A DNA stretch of 64,000 nt, taken from contig NZ_AP014612.1 in the NCBI RefSeq assembly GCF_002355215.1, positions 1,798,001 to 1,862,000 on the forward strand. The letters are read 5' to 3'. Every line of letters starts with the position of its first letter. The first letter of the stretch is position 1. Shown one piece after another: positions 17,704 to 27,277 of this stretch. Made by a program: the position numbers and the translations under genes. Below the pieces are notes generated by a model that saw only the letters and a program-made list of their open reading frames with translations, was not told the origin of the DNA and did not search any database. This DNA is from Streptococcus troglodytae. Lineage in GTDB: Bacteria > Bacillota > Bacilli > Lactobacillales > Streptococcaceae.

Positions 17704-20340
17704 TTACTTTGCTTCATACCAAGTCTGCCCTGCATTTTCATCTGCCACAAGCGGTACAGAAAGCTCAATAGCAGATTCCATGGTTTTCTTGACCAACTTT
17801 TGGATCGCTTCAAGTTCAGCATTTGGCACCTCAAGGACAATTTCGTCATGCACCTGCAGGAGCATCCGCGATTGATAATTTCCTTCTTTCAAGGCTTGGT
17901 CGAGATGAATCATGGCCACTTTGAGAATATCGGCGGCACTCCCTTGAATAGGCGAGTTAATAGCTGTTCGCTCCGCAAAAGACCGAATATTAAAATTGCG
18001 TGAATTGATATCCGGTAATTCACGGCGGCGATGAAAGAGCGTTTCAACATAACCCTTATCACGCGCTTCACGTACCACTCTATCCATATAATTTTTAATT
18101 CCCGGATAACGTTCAAAATAGGTTTCAATGTAATTCTTAGCGGCTTTGCGACTAATACCCAAATTATTAGCCAGACCAAAATCGGAAATGCCATAAACCA
18201 CACCAAAGTTAACAGCCTTGGCATTGCGACGGTCATTAGGAGTGACGTCTTCTGGTCTTTCAATACCAAAGACACGCATGGCTGTAGAGGTGTGAATGTC
18301 TGCTCCTTCCTTAAAAGCAGCAATTAAATGTTCATCGCCTGAAATATGAGCCAGCACACGCAATTCAATTTGTGAATAATCTGAACTGAGCAGGACGCTC
18401 TCTTTCCATTCAGGCACAAAGGCCTTGCGAATAAGACGTCCCTGTTCCAAACGCACAGGAATATTTTGTAAATTAGGATCAACGCTGGATAAGCGACCAG
18501 TCTGCGTTAAATCTTGCAAATAACGGGTGTGAATCTTGCCATCAAAGGAAATGGAATCTTGCAAGCCAATGATATAGGTGGATTGTAATTTCGCAATTTG
18601 GCGATATTCTAAAATTTTAGCAACGATTGGTGAACGATGAGCCAGACGCTCCAAAACATCAACAGCTGTTGAATAACCTGTTTTCGTTTTTTTAGTGGCT
18701 GACAAAGGTAGACCCAATTTTTCAAAGAGGATAACCCCCAATTGTTTTGGAGAATTGATATTGAACGCCTCACCAGCTAAGTCATAGATCTCCTGAGTCA
18801 GAGCCTGCAGTTCAATCTCATTGGCCCGCTCCATGTCCTGCAGCGTTTCTTTTCTAACCGAAATACCTGCAATTTCCATTTTAGCCAACACATTTGCCAG
18901 CGGTAATTCCATATCAAAAAGCAAGTTCAGTTGGTCATTAGTAGACAGTTTCTGCCGCATCGGTCCTTCACTAGCAAGCAAGACACTGATTTTTTTAGCT
19001 AAATGGCTAAGCAGAACATCTTTTTCTGGGATAGCACGTTTAGCTCCTTTGCCATACACATCATCGTCTGTTTCCAAAGGTAAATCTGTGTAAAGTCTGG
19101 CAATGGTCGAAATGTTATTATTTTCAACAGTTGACAGCAAATATTTGGCCAAACGACTATCGAAACTAGCTGTCGGCAGATCAATGCCCAAATGACTCAG
19201 CAAGACCTTACTGCGCTTAAAATCATAAGTTTTAATAGGTTTTGATAAGGCTTCTTTAAACAAATCATGCGTCAGCAAACTGGTATCAGTTGTCGCATAA
19301 ATCGCTTGGTCATCTCCCCAAGCCAAACCGATCATCTCTTGGGTATGATAATTATCATTCAAAATTTCAAAATAAAAGAATTGATCAGGCGCAAACATAT
19401 CGGGCTTGAGTTCAGTCACTTCTGTATAACTCACTTCAAAATTTTCGGCTTTAGGTGAACTGCCAAGTTGTGTTCGAAATTGTCTGAAGTCCATTTCATC
19501 ATAAAACTTAGCCAGTGCGTCAAACTGAGGACCAGAGTAATCAATATCGTCTAAAGTGATGGTAATCGGCGCTTGCGTATCAATGGTTGCCAGCGTCTTA
19601 GAAAGAAAGGCCTTTTCTTTATCCTTGATAAGATTTTCCTTCATCTTAGAGCTTTTAAAGCTATCAATATGCTCATAAATAGCTTCTAAACTACCATGCT
19701 CATGCAGCAGCCTCAAGCCTGTCTTCTCACCAATTTTGGTGACACCTGGGATATTATCAGACTTGTCCCCCATGAGAGCCTTGAGATCAATAAATTGCTT
19801 AGGCGTCAGTCCCATTTTTTCCATGAGATAGGCTGGTGTAAATTCTTCAAACTCAGCAACGCCCCTTTTGGAAATCTCAACAGTCGTATTACTATCAGTC
19901 AGCTGAATGAGGTCCTTATCACCGCTGACAATAGTAACATCATATTCATCCTCATTTTCGGCTAATTTATCAAGGGTTCCAATAATGTCATCAGCTTCAT
20001 AATTTTCCAAATCATAATAGGAAACACCTAAAGCTGTTAGCATCTCTCTAATATAGGGCAGCTGCTCACGAAATTCTTCTGGCGTTTTAGCACGGCCTGC
20101 CTTATAATCTGCAAACAGTTCTGTTCGAAAAGTCGTTTTCCCAGCATCAAAAGCCACTAAAACATGCGTCGGCTCCACCCTTTTCATCATATGATCCAGC
20201 ATTAAATGAAAGCCATAAATGGCATTGGTGTGTAAACCAGCAGGATTTTTAAAGCGGTCAATTTGATTATAAAGTGCAAAGAAAGCACGATAAGCAACGG
20301 AAGAACCGTCAATCAATAATAATTTTTTCTTGTTTGTCAT
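17704..20340 (-). CDS. polA: DNA polymerase I
   Basis: 878 aa. The N-terminal 5'-3' nuclease (residues 1-290, LLIDGSSVAYRAF, DKDLIQL, GDKSDNIPG) removes RNA primers. The middle domain is the vestigial 3'-5' exonuclease usual in Gram-positive PolA and lacks the acidic pair. The polymerase domain has motif A (DYSQIELRV), motif B (RRNAKAVNFGVVYG) and motif C (VHDEIVLEVP). It acts in DNA repair and Okazaki fragment processing. No ribosome site precedes the ATG; instead an extended -10 lies six bases upstream (see 20347). Confidence 0.96.
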   Translation of the reverse strand: MTNKKKLLLIDGSSVAYRAFFALYNQIDRFKNPAGLHTNAIYGFHLMLDHMMKRVEPTHVLVAFDAGKTTFRTELFADYKAGRAKTPEEFREQLPYIREMLTALGVSYYDLENYEADDIIGTLDKLAENEDEYDVTIVSGDKDLIQLTDSNTTVEISKRGVAEFEEFTPAYLMEKMGLTPKQFIDLKALMGDKSDNIPGVTKIGEKTGLRLLHEHGSLEAIYEHIDSFKSSKMKENLIKDKEKAFLSKTLATIDTQAPITITLDDIDYSGPQFDALAKFYDEMDFRQFRTQLGSSPKAENFEVSYTEVTELKPDMFAPDQFFYFEILNDNYHTQEMIGLAWGDDQAIYATTDTSLLTHDLFKEALSKPIKTYDFKRSKVLLSHLGIDLPTASFDSRLAKYLLSTVENNNISTIARLYTDLPLETDDDVYGKGAKRAIPEKDVLLSHLAKKISVLLASEGPMRQKLSTNDQLNLLFDMELPLANVLAKMEIAGISVRKETLQDMERANEIELQALTQEIYDLAGEAFNINSPKQLGVILFEKLGLPLSATKKTKTGYSTAVDVLERLAHRSPIVAKILEYRQIAKLQSTYIIGLQDSISFDGKIHTRYLQDLTQTGRLSSVDPNLQNIPVRLEQGRLIRKAFVPEWKESVLLSSDYSQIELRVLAHISGDEHLIAAFKEGADIHTSTAMRVFGIERPEDVTPNDRRNAKAVNFGVVYGISDFGLANNLGISRKAAKNYIETYFERYPGIKNYMDRVVREARDKGYVETLFHRRRELPDINSRNFNIRSFAERTAINSPIQGSAADILKVAMIHLDQALKEGNYQSRMLLQVHDEIVLEVPNAELEAIQKLVKKTMESAIELSVPLVADENAGQTWYEAK

Positions 20341-20346
20341 AGGTCT

Positions 20347-20355
20347 ATTGTAACA
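20347..20355 (-). promoter_or_regulatory. Extended -10 abutting polA start (leaderless mRNA candidate)
   Basis: TGTTACAAT on the minus strand ends six bases before the polA ATG, which would put the transcription start at or next to the A of the start codon. No Shine-Dalgarno sequence is visible. Confidence 0.5.
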
Positions 20356-20423
20356 TAAATCCTAGTCTTTACTCTCTTTAAACACTGACAATAAGGTTAA
20401 AAAGAAGTAAACAAGCTACAAAA

Positions 20424-20455
20424 AAATGAGACACTATTGCCTCAAGCCTCACTTT
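20424..20455 (-). terminator. Terminator after the ketopantoate-reductase-like gene
   Basis: A stem with AGTGAGGC against GTGTCTCATT, partly G-U paired, is followed by T7 on the minus strand. Confidence 0.6.
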
Positions 20456-20498
20456 TATCAAATAATCGTTGGATTTCCTTCATCAACATCAAAATCTT

Positions 20499-21473
20499 CT
20501 ACTTTTTCTCCATTAAGGAAGTGATTTTCCCCATAGCTTCTTCACAATTTGCATAAAAGTTAGGAGCCGCTATTTGATTTTTCTTACCACTATCATAAAG
20601 ACATTTACAGACAAACAACAAATCTTGAGTATTGCCATGCAAGGTCATGATTTTACGGGTCAGTACTTTTTTGGCAAACATGCGTTTCATAAGAGGTGCA
20701 GAAATAACAGTCGGTAATTTATAGGCTAAGAGCTCGTTCTTATAATGCTTTAAATTAACTCCTCGACTAGCTACGATTTGAGAAGTTTCACGAATAGCCT
20801 TGACAGCTTCTTTTAAGTACTGTATAGAATCCATGAGCTTTTCTGCTGCTGCAGTCGTATCCTTAACATCTCCAGATTTTCCCATGACTGAAATAACACC
20901 TGCATTGATGCCCATATGCAGCCAAATCCACTCCAGCATATCATAGGGCTGTTCCAATTGAATCTGACAGTCAGCAAAAAGCTTCGCTAACTTCTCATAG
21001 TTAGAAATAGCTGCCTTTTCCTTTCTTTCTAGCATAAAGTGATCAAAAAGGCAGCAAGTCAGCCTATTGTCCCTGATATTACCGCCAGCCACAGGATAAC
21101 CTAAAATATAAGGATATCCTTTCACTAACCGGTCAACATAGGCACGATCTTCCCAAATCCCGCAAGCCAGAATCAACGTTCCAGAAATACCATCTGCTGC
21201 CAGACTGTCAATCACAGAAGCAAGGCCGCCTGATGGGACACTGACAAAGATAAAGTCATAGGTTTTGCCTGAGCAGTGCTTCACTTGGTAAACATCACTG
21301 CTCTGGATACCATCTTTCTCAGTTCGACCATCCAGCAAGTCTACTTGGAGCTGCTTAACAGCAGCTTTAGGACTGCTTTTTCTCAGGTAATGCTCGACCT
21401 CATGACCCGCCTTTTGAAAAACATAACCATAGATACTACCAATCGTTCCTAAACCTATTACTAAAATTTTCAT
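20499..21473 (-). CDS. Ketopantoate reductase (PanE/ApbA)-family protein
   Basis: 324 aa. It starts with a textbook NAD(P) motif (KILVIGLGTIGSIYG) and has VKHCSGKTYDFIFVSV and a helical C-terminal domain. Family members reduce 2-oxo acids such as 2-dehydropantoate; sequence context does not prove pantothenate synthesis here, and many streptococci carry paralogues. The frame extends 50 codons upstream into the DUF3021 gene. The start at MKILVIG is chosen because AAAGGAAATG lies before it and the motif begins at residue 2. Confidence 0.82.
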   Translation of the reverse strand: MKILVIGLGTIGSIYGYVFQKAGHEVEHYLRKSSPKAAVKQLQVDLLDGRTEKDGIQSSDVYQVKHCSGKTYDFIFVSVPSGGLASVIDSLAADGISGTLILACGIWEDRAYVDRLVKGYPYILGYPVAGGNIRDNRLTCCLFDHFMLERKEKAAISNYEKLAKLFADCQIQLEQPYDMLEWIWLHMGINAGVISVMGKSGDVKDTTAAAEKLMDSIQYLKEAVKAIRETSQIVASRGVNLKHYKNELLAYKLPTVISAPLMKRMFAKKVLTRKIMTLHGNTQDLLFVCKCLYDSGKKNQIAAPNFYANCEEAMGKITSLMEKK

Positions 21474-21490
21474 TGTAACATTTCCTTTCT

Positions 21491-21874
21491 TTACTGACGG
21501 CGTTTTTTGATAAGTGAGTTGATTTCCTGGGCCTCTTGTCCCAGATAAAAAAGCTCTAAGAGATGCGACATCAGGTAAACAATCAGACCGATAAACAAAA
21601 GCACCCAGAGACTGGCATTCCAATGAAAAGGGAAACTAAGACTACAGATAATTCCCTCAATAATGACAAGGTCAAGAAGGCTTCCGACTAGTTCTTGTTG
21701 AAATTCCCATTTTTGCCTCGTCAGCAAGGCCAAATGAATCAAAATATTAACCAAAAACACTTGAAAAATGGTAACCAGTAAGAGCCAGTGTGCTTGAAAA
21801 TAAAGAGCAAACAAAGATAACAAAATTAAACTAATTCCCGTCGTTGCAAAGAAATTTGTGACTACTTTTCTCAT
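21491..21874 (-). CDS. DUF3021 membrane protein, partner of LytTR regulator
   Basis: 127 aa with four hydrophobic helices and a short charged tail, matching the DUF3021 type. In S. mutans such proteins pair with LytTR regulators (for example HdrM and BrsM) and hold the regulator inactive. Here its ATG shares one base with the stop of the LytTR gene, a tight coupling that supports the same role. The signal it senses is unknown. Confidence 0.8.
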   Translation of the reverse strand: MRKVVTNFFATTGISLILLSLFALYFQAHWLLLVTIFQVFLVNILIHLALLTRQKWEFQQELVGSLLDLVIIEGIICSLSFPFHWNASLWVLLFIGLIVYLMSHLLELFYLGQEAQEINSLIKKRRQ

Positions 21875-22317
21875 TATCGAATTCCTTTCAAAGCTTCTTT
21901 AACATCTGACAAATAGCGACGGTTGACAATGACCTTTTCACCATTCAATAAAGTGGCTTCCATGCGGCTGTTAAAAAGTGGGCGTATATTCTCCAAAACA
22001 TTGATATTGAGCAAACAGGCCTTGCTGATTTGAACAAAACCGCTGCTTTGCAAATCATTTAACAACTGATAAAGTCGCAAATCCGTCTGGTAAACCGCAT
22101 CCGCCACATAAACAAATGTCTTTTTGTCCACACTTTCGATATAGTAAATATCTGAAAAATTGACCAAATAGTTTCTGTCTTCCTGGTAACAGCTGAGCTG
22201 CCTGTCTACTGTATCCAGAAAACTGAGAATGCGCTCAATCAATTTATCTTTCTGACCATATGTGATGTGAATTTCTAATTCCTTGTACTGATCATCTTGC
22301 TCAATTCGTAATTTCAT
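21874..22317 (-). CDS. LytTR-family DNA-binding regulator
   Basis: 147 aa from MKLRIEQ. The C-terminal 100 residues are a LytTR domain (VNFSDIYYIESVDKKTFVY, a LNDLQSSGFVQISKACLLNI segment, VNRRYLSDVKEAL). There is no receiver domain, so it is a stand-alone regulator of the HdrR/BrsR type, probably controlled by the DUF3021 protein encoded next. Targets are unknown; related S. mutans pairs drive bacteriocin and competence genes. The start lacks a ribosome site and lies seven bases after an extended -10. Confidence 0.85.
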   Translation of the reverse strand: MKLRIEQDDQYKELEIHITYGQKDKLIERILSFLDTVDRQLSCYQEDRNYLVNFSDIYYIESVDKKTFVYVADAVYQTDLRLYQLLNDLQSSGFVQISKACLLNINVLENIRPLFNSRMEATLLNGEKVIVNRRYLSDVKEALKGIR

Positions 22318-22324
22318 AGTACCC

Positions 22325-22333
22325 ATTATAGCA
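22325..22333 (-). promoter_or_regulatory. Extended -10 abutting the LytTR gene (leaderless candidate)
   Basis: TGCTATAAT on the minus strand is followed by GGGTACT and the ATG, so transcription should begin at the start codon itself. An alternative ATG three codons upstream would overlap the -10. Confidence 0.55.
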
Positions 22334-22344
22334 CAGCTTTTCCA

Positions 22345-22377
22345 CAAAAAATCCTGCATCAACCAAGTTGCAGGATT
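22345..22377 (-). terminator. Terminator after the HXXEE gene
   Basis: A perfect 9-bp stem, AATCCTGCA / TGCAGGATT, is followed by T5-6 on the minus strand, ending 12 bp before the LytTR promoter. Confidence 0.88.
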
Positions 22378-22400
22378 AGATAACTGAAATACAATCTAAT

Positions 22401-22913
22401 TTACGAATGCAGGAATTTTTCGACTTTGTCTGTCTGCCGATGAAGAAAGCGCAGATTAACCAACTGAAGAGGGAATATAAGGACTGTCAGCATCAATAAA
22501 AGCATCCAGCTAAGTGACTGAGCAAAACAAAATCCCGTGATAGCCATAACCAGTAAAGGGAGAGTTAATGCTGCAGTAATGCTGCCGGGCACCCATGTAC
22601 GATAAGTAATGGCTTGAGAAATATGAGAAAAAAGATGGAAAGTATGTCCCAATGTGATAGCTAATACCAACTCTGGTACTTTAAAAAGAATGCCTGTAAG
22701 CAAAATCAGACTAGCTAAAACAAACTCTTCTAAGACAACTACTGCAATATTTTCTGCTGAAGGGTAATGCTTTCTGCCTGAGATAAATATCTCATTGGCA
22801 AACTTGGGATCGCTCTTGTTCTTAGCAATCCATGGGCAGACTAAAATTATTTCTTCAAATTCGTGTATCATAAAAAGCGTTATAGCGATAAAAGCGAATA
22901 GTGCTGCTGTCAT
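22401..22913 (-). CDS. HXXEE-domain membrane protein
   Basis: 170 aa. MIHEFEEI near the N-terminus is the HXXEE signature that names this family (PF13787), and a second His-rich patch, LGHTFHLFSH, follows in the middle. Four to five hydrophobic segments. Function of the family is unknown. AAGGAG lies before the ATG. It is a single-gene unit ended by the hairpin at 22345; the second repeat array lies immediately upstream. Confidence 0.8.
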   Translation of the reverse strand: MTAALFAFIAITLFMIHEFEEIILVCPWIAKNKSDPKFANEIFISGRKHYPSAENIAVVVLEEFVLASLILLTGILFKVPELVLAITLGHTFHLFSHISQAITYRTWVPGSITAALTLPLLVMAITGFCFAQSLSWMLLLMLTVLIFPLQLVNLRFLHRQTDKVEKFLHS

Positions 22914-22930
22914 TATTTCTCTCCTTTATT

Positions 22931-23395
22931 CAAGATACCAAAGAGCATTAGAAATCCGTATAAAAATAGGAAACGAACGCCGTGTCGCCAAGACACAAGG
23001 ACGTTTATCTTTTTACTAGGATTTTAACTCGTGTTCAATTTACTTAAGATACAAAGAGCGTTACAAAATCCGTATAAAAATAGGAAACGAACGCCGTGTC
23101 GCCAAGACACAAGGACGTTTATCTTTTTTTACTAGGATTTTAGCTCGTGTTCAATTTACTTAAGATACAAAGAGCGTTACAAAATCCGTATAAAAATAGA
23201 AAACGGACGCCGTGTCACCAAGACATAAGGACGTTTATCTTTTTTACTAGGATTTTAGCTCGTGTTCAATTTATTTAAGATACAAAGGCGTAAGCGGCAC
23301 ACAGCAAAATAGGAAAACTGACGAAAATGCTTTAACATGTAGAAAGTCTTTATCTTTTTGCACAGTGTCGTAGCCGTGTTTGATTTATTAAAGAT
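22931..23395 (+). repeat. Four tandem ~115-bp hairpin repeats
   Basis: Units begin near 22931, 23045, 23162 and 23277 with AAGATACAAAGAGCG-like heads and end with CGTGTTCAATTTA-like tails. In units 1-3 the arms are AAATCC/GGATTT, TAAAAA/TTTTTA and AAACG/CGTTT around a TGTC/GACA tip. In unit 4 they are replaced by CAC/GTG and GCAAAA/TTTTGC. The array ends against the stop codon of the AraC gene. Confidence 0.85.
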
Positions 23396-24356
23396 TGGTT
23401 TCCTTATACTGCTTTAACGTCTTGCCGGTCCATTTTTTAAAAGCCCGAAGAAAGCTGGACTTTTCTGAGTAACCGACTAAATAAGCAATCTCATCAACTG
23501 ACATAGATAAGCCGAGATAGGAAAAAGCCATCAATTTTTGCATGTGTAAAACTTCTTCCTTAAAAGTTGTATTCTCAACAGCCAATTTACGCTGCAGAGT
23601 ACGGGCACTGAGGCCTAGTCTGTCAGCTATCGTTACAAGAGAAAATTGTCCGCTGGGGATGGCAGACAGCAACTCTGTCTGGATGGCCTGAGTGAAATTG
23701 CCATCACTATGAAGCTGGGACAACTGCTGATTAAGACTTAACTTCAAATGATACCACATGACATTGTTTTCAGTGATAAAAGGTTTCTCAAGATCTGCTT
23801 TAGATAACACTAAGCGATTATAATCTGACTTTTTCGGTAGAATCCCTGCTTCCTTTTCAAGGAGCTTTCCATAATCATAAGGAGAACTGATTTCGTAAGG
23901 AAGAATGCAAGTCCCTGTTCCCGTCCGTAAGAGACTTAAGAGAAGCAGCTGTTCCTGCAGCAATAACATGCGAGGAAGCGGAAGCTGTGCTGGACAGTAG
24001 GCATAACTTACAGCAACTTTGTCTCCGCTGTCATCAATCTGTACTTTTACTGGACCAATTAAGCTTTTATATTTCGAAAATCGCTGTAAAGCCGTCAAAC
24101 CATCAGGACTTGCTAAAGCAGCAAAAAAGGCCGGTACAAACTTCTTAATGTTTTCAATTCTGCTCAAAGCTAATAGCGCCTCATCTGTAATCAGCTTATC
24201 CAAGGTTGCTATAAAACAATAGTACTCCTGAGCATTATAAGTAAGCTCTTCTTGCCACAGCCTATTAGGCAGCTGTGCTTTTTGTAAAATCAGCCCGATA
24301 TCTATTCCCAATTCTTGTAAGAAAGACTGAAATTGTTTCGTAATCATCAGTTTCAT
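23388..24356 (-). CDS. AraC-family transcriptional regulator
   Basis: 322 aa. The C-terminal 100 residues form the AraC DNA-binding domain (LGLSARTLQRKLA, then VDEIAYLVGYSEKSSFLRAFKKW), and the N-terminal part resembles the arabinose-binding-type domain of OruR/AraC-like activators. The target is unknown. The gene is separate from tkt by about 570 bp and has no obvious operon partner. Its last codons overlap the edge of the hairpin repeat array. Confidence 0.88.
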   Translation of the reverse strand: MKLMITKQFQSFLQELGIDIGLILQKAQLPNRLWQEELTYNAQEYYCFIATLDKLITDEALLALSRIENIKKFVPAFFAALASPDGLTALQRFSKYKSLIGPVKVQIDDSGDKVAVSYAYCPAQLPLPRMLLLQEQLLLLSLLRTGTGTCILPYEISSPYDYGKLLEKEAGILPKKSDYNRLVLSKADLEKPFITENNVMWYHLKLSLNQQLSQLHSDGNFTQAIQTELLSAIPSGQFSLVTIADRLGLSARTLQRKLAVENTTFKEEVLHMQKLMAFSYLGLSMSVDEIAYLVGYSEKSSFLRAFKKWTGKTLKQYKETNL

Positions 24357-24930
24357 AATTTTATTGTCTAAAAATAATTACCCTCAGTCAAATTTGAACA
24401 GCCAAGTCATCAATACGTCAGTTCACTTTCTAACTTCTATTTGAAAATGTTTCAACTCCCAGTCAGCCCATTTAGATGACATCCCTAACTTGCAACAATT
24501 ATTTTATAGATTATTATAAAGCAAAAAAGAGGCTTTTGCATAGGACAATCAATGACATCATAATAACAATTGGTGCCAAAATCCTCATATTAACTAAGAT
24601 GCAGGATTGGAAAGCTAAGATATAACACTCAACTTACAATTAGGTTCTCACTAAGTCTTTTCATTTTTCACCGCTTACAAAGGGGCATGGAAAATACTCA
24701 CAGTACCTGTTATTCACGCTAAACTAGCGATTCTAATCTAGTCTCTGACCTGTTATTCTTTACAACTCAATTTCATAGAAAAACACCCCAAAAGTTAGAT
24801 TTTCAGGCTAACTTTTGGGATGCAAATCAAAATCAATATTTCTAAGAACTTGTTTTTAAGAGCTTTTAACATTACATTTTTTAATTTTGAGAAGAATGTC
24901 ACTTCTTACTCAGATAAATTTAGGAAAATA
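24357..24930. other. Gene-free stretch between AraC gene and tkt
   Basis: Apart from the hairpin at 24776-24820, I see no supported gene. Reading both strands gives only short, stop-rich frames. Confidence 0.5.
24776..24820 (-). terminator. Terminator after tkt (repeat-family hairpin)
   Basis: A 12-bp stem, CCCAAAAGTTAG / CTAACTTTTGGG with a 9-base loop, is followed by GTGTTTTT on the minus strand. It resembles the hairpin at 10236. Confidence 0.7.
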
Positions 24931-26907
24931 TTATTTCAGTCCCTTAACAACTTTAACAACATGATCTACTGTAAAGCCATAATTTTCAATGACTTGAGCA
25001 GCTGGAGCTGAGGCTCCAAATTTATCAATACCGATAACAGCACCGTCAAGGCCGACATATTTATACCAAGGTTGGCTGGCTGCCATTTCAATAGCTACAC
25101 GACGACGAACTGAACTTGGTAAAACAGCTTCCTTGTAATCAGCAGATTGCTCATCAAAGAGGTCTGTAGAAGGAACAGAAACCACACGTACTTTTTCGCC
25201 TTGTGCTTCCAATTCCTTAGCTGCTTTGACTGCTAAATTAACTTCAGAACCTGATGCCAAAAGAATAGTATTAAAGTCAGAAGCTGTTTCATAAGTAACA
25301 TAAGCGCCCTTAGCAACTGAAGTAAAGCTTGAACCAGCTTCAACATTAAGGTTTTGGCGTGTTAAAACAAGAACTGTTGGCGTATTCTGACTTGTCAAAG
25401 CATAATGCCATGCTGCCTGTGTTTCGCGTGCATCGGCTGGACGGAAAACAGTCAAATTAGGAGTAGCACGTAAACCTGCCAAGTGTTCAATCGGTTCATG
25501 AGTAGGGCCATCTTCACCAACAGCAATCGAATCGTGGGTAAAGACATAAGTTACTGGTACTCCTTGAAGGGCTGACAAACGGACAGCTGCTTTGAGATAG
25601 TCTGAAAAGACAAAGAAGGTTCCGCCATAAACACGCAGTCCGCCATGAAGGGCCATACCATTTAAGACAGTACCCATAGCAAATTCACGAACACCAAACT
25701 GAATGTTACGGTTAAGCGGATGATCAGCATCTTGAAGCCCATCTGCTTTAATGTAAGTCATGTTAGAATGCGCAAGGTCAGCAGAGCCTCCAAGAAAGTT
25801 AGGTAGTACGTCTGCCGCAGCATTGATGGCATCTTGACTAGAATTACGCGTTGCTTGAGAGAAGCCATTTTCGTAGACTGGGAAATCAGCTTCTTTGATT
25901 TCCACAGGATCTTTTCCATCAATAATCGCATCCACTTCACGCGCCTCTTTAGGATAAGCTTGTCGGTACTGACCAATAAGATTTGACCAAGCATCGTAAG
26001 CAGCTTCACCACGATCCGCAACATTTTCTTTGAAATCATCATAAACCTCTTGAGGAACTTCAAATGGCGCATAATCCCAGTTAAGAGCCTTACGAGCAGC
26101 AGTTGCTTCTTCAGCTCCAAGTGGTGCACCATGAACAGCATTGGTACCGCCTTTAGTTGGAGCACCGTAGCCAATCACAGTTTTAATTTCAATCAGAGAA
26201 GGTTTCGCACTGGCTTTGGCTTCTTCAATAGCAAGTCCAATAGATTCAATATTATTGCCATCTTCAACTAAGATTGTATGCCAACCATAAGCATCATATC
26301 GTGCACGAACACTTTCAGTAAAAGCATCATTGGTTTCACCATCTAAACAAATATCATTAGAATCATAAAGAACAATCAGTTTATCCAAATTTTGTTTGCC
26401 AGCATAGGATGAGGCTTCGCCAGAAACACCTTCCATAAAATCACCATCACCGGCAATAACATAAGTATAGTGGTCAAAAATAGGGTAGCCCTCACGATTA
26501 TACTTAGCAGCTAAGAAACGTTCAGCTTGAGCCAAACCAACAGCCATTGAAATCCCTTGGCCAAGAGGGCCTGTTGTCACATCAACACCTACCGTATGGC
26601 CATACTCAGGGTGTCCCGGTGTTTTAGAGCCCCACTGACGGAAATGCTTAATTTCATCAATAGAAATATCTTCAAATCCCGACAAGTGCAAGAGAGCATA
26701 TAAAAGCATTGAGCCATGACCAGCTGACAAAACAAAACGGTCACGGTTAATCCAATTTGGCTGACTTGGGTTAACACGTAAATGCTTAGTATATAGACTG
26801 TAAGCCATTGGGGCAGCGCCCATGACAACACCCGGGTGTCCTGACTTAGACTTTTCAATAGCATCTACGCCTAAAAAGCGAATGGCATTAACCGATAAAT
26901 CTGACAT
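24931..26907 (-). CDS. tkt: Transketolase
   Basis: 658 aa, full length. The thiamine diphosphate motif GDGDFMEG and its N-terminal neighbours ([22 protein letters not shown]) and the pyrimidine-domain stretch [16 protein letters not shown] are present. It moves two-carbon units between sugar phosphates in the pentose phosphate pathway. Here it sits beside the ascorbate genes, whose product xylulose 5-phosphate is one of its substrates. AAGGAG precedes the ATG. Confidence 0.95.
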   Translation of the reverse strand: MSDLSVNAIRFLGVDAIEKSKSGHPGVVMGAAPMAYSLYTKHLRVNPSQPNWINRDRFVLSAGHGSMLLYALLHLSGFEDISIDEIKHFRQWGSKTPGHPEYGHTVGVDVTTGPLGQGISMAVGLAQAERFLAAKYNREGYPIFDHYTYVIAGDGDFMEGVSGEASSYAGKQNLDKLIVLYDSNDICLDGETNDAFTESVRARYDAYGWHTILVEDGNNIESIGLAIEEAKASAKPSLIEIKTVIGYGAPTKGGTNAVHGAPLGAEEATAARKALNWDYAPFEVPQEVYDDFKENVADRGEAAYDAWSNLIGQYRQAYPKEAREVDAIIDGKDPVEIKEADFPVYENGFSQATRNSSQDAINAAADVLPNFLGGSADLAHSNMTYIKADGLQDADHPLNRNIQFGVREFAMGTVLNGMALHGGLRVYGGTFFVFSDYLKAAVRLSALQGVPVTYVFTHDSIAVGEDGPTHEPIEHLAGLRATPNLTVFRPADARETQAAWHYALTSQNTPTVLVLTRQNLNVEAGSSFTSVAKGAYVTYETASDFNTILLASGSEVNLAVKAAKELEAQGEKVRVVSVPSTDLFDEQSADYKEAVLPSSVRRRVAIEMAASQPWYKYVGLDGAVIGIDKFGASAPAAQVIENYGFTVDHVVKVVKGLK

Positions 26908-26945
26908 AATATTCTCCTTTTTAATGTAGTCATAGATATTTTAAC

Positions 26946-26960
26946 ATAAAACGCTTACTT
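26946..26960 (-). promoter_or_regulatory. Possible cre box upstream of tkt
   Basis: AAGTAAGCGTTTTAT on the minus strand matches the CcpA consensus at 13 of 15 positions, 40 bp before the start codon. Weak evidence. Confidence 0.35.
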
Positions 26961-26995
26961 GTTCCATATATCCAGATAAGTTAAAGCTCTTTCAA

Positions 26996-27025
26996 ATATC
27001 CGCATATCGTGCGACATGCGGATAT
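26996..27025 (-). terminator. Hairpin upstream of tkt, downstream of ulaG
   Basis: A perfect 10-bp stem (ATATCCGCAT / ATGCGGATAT) with a 10-base loop. The T-run is poor on the minus strand, so it may be a weak terminator for ulaG or another RNA structure. The 250 bp between it and the ulaG stop hold purine-rich intergenic sequence (GCCGAAGTTGACGAAG and a similar block 80 bp on) without a gene. Confidence 0.45.
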
Positions 27026-27277
27026 AAAGTTTAAAGACATAGTTAATATTATTTTATGTACTATTACGATAAATCAAGCAGTAATTGATTCACTGTTCAA
27101 TTAAGGAAACAAGACGCAGGCATAACTAGAGTTAGGCAAGCCGAAGTTGACGAAGAGGGACAGATGAAATGAATGATAACCTATTATTGATTTTACCTTT
27201 CAGTCTAGGAAATGAACCGAAGATAGAACTGAAGTTCAGCGAAGTGAAATTGATAACAATTGAAAGACAAAAAACAA

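Noticed and set aside
20499..21623. Longer 374-aa form of the ketopantoate-reductase-like protein
   Set aside because: The first 50 residues overlap the DUF3021 gene in another frame, and the NAD motif and ribosome site both favour the start at 21473.
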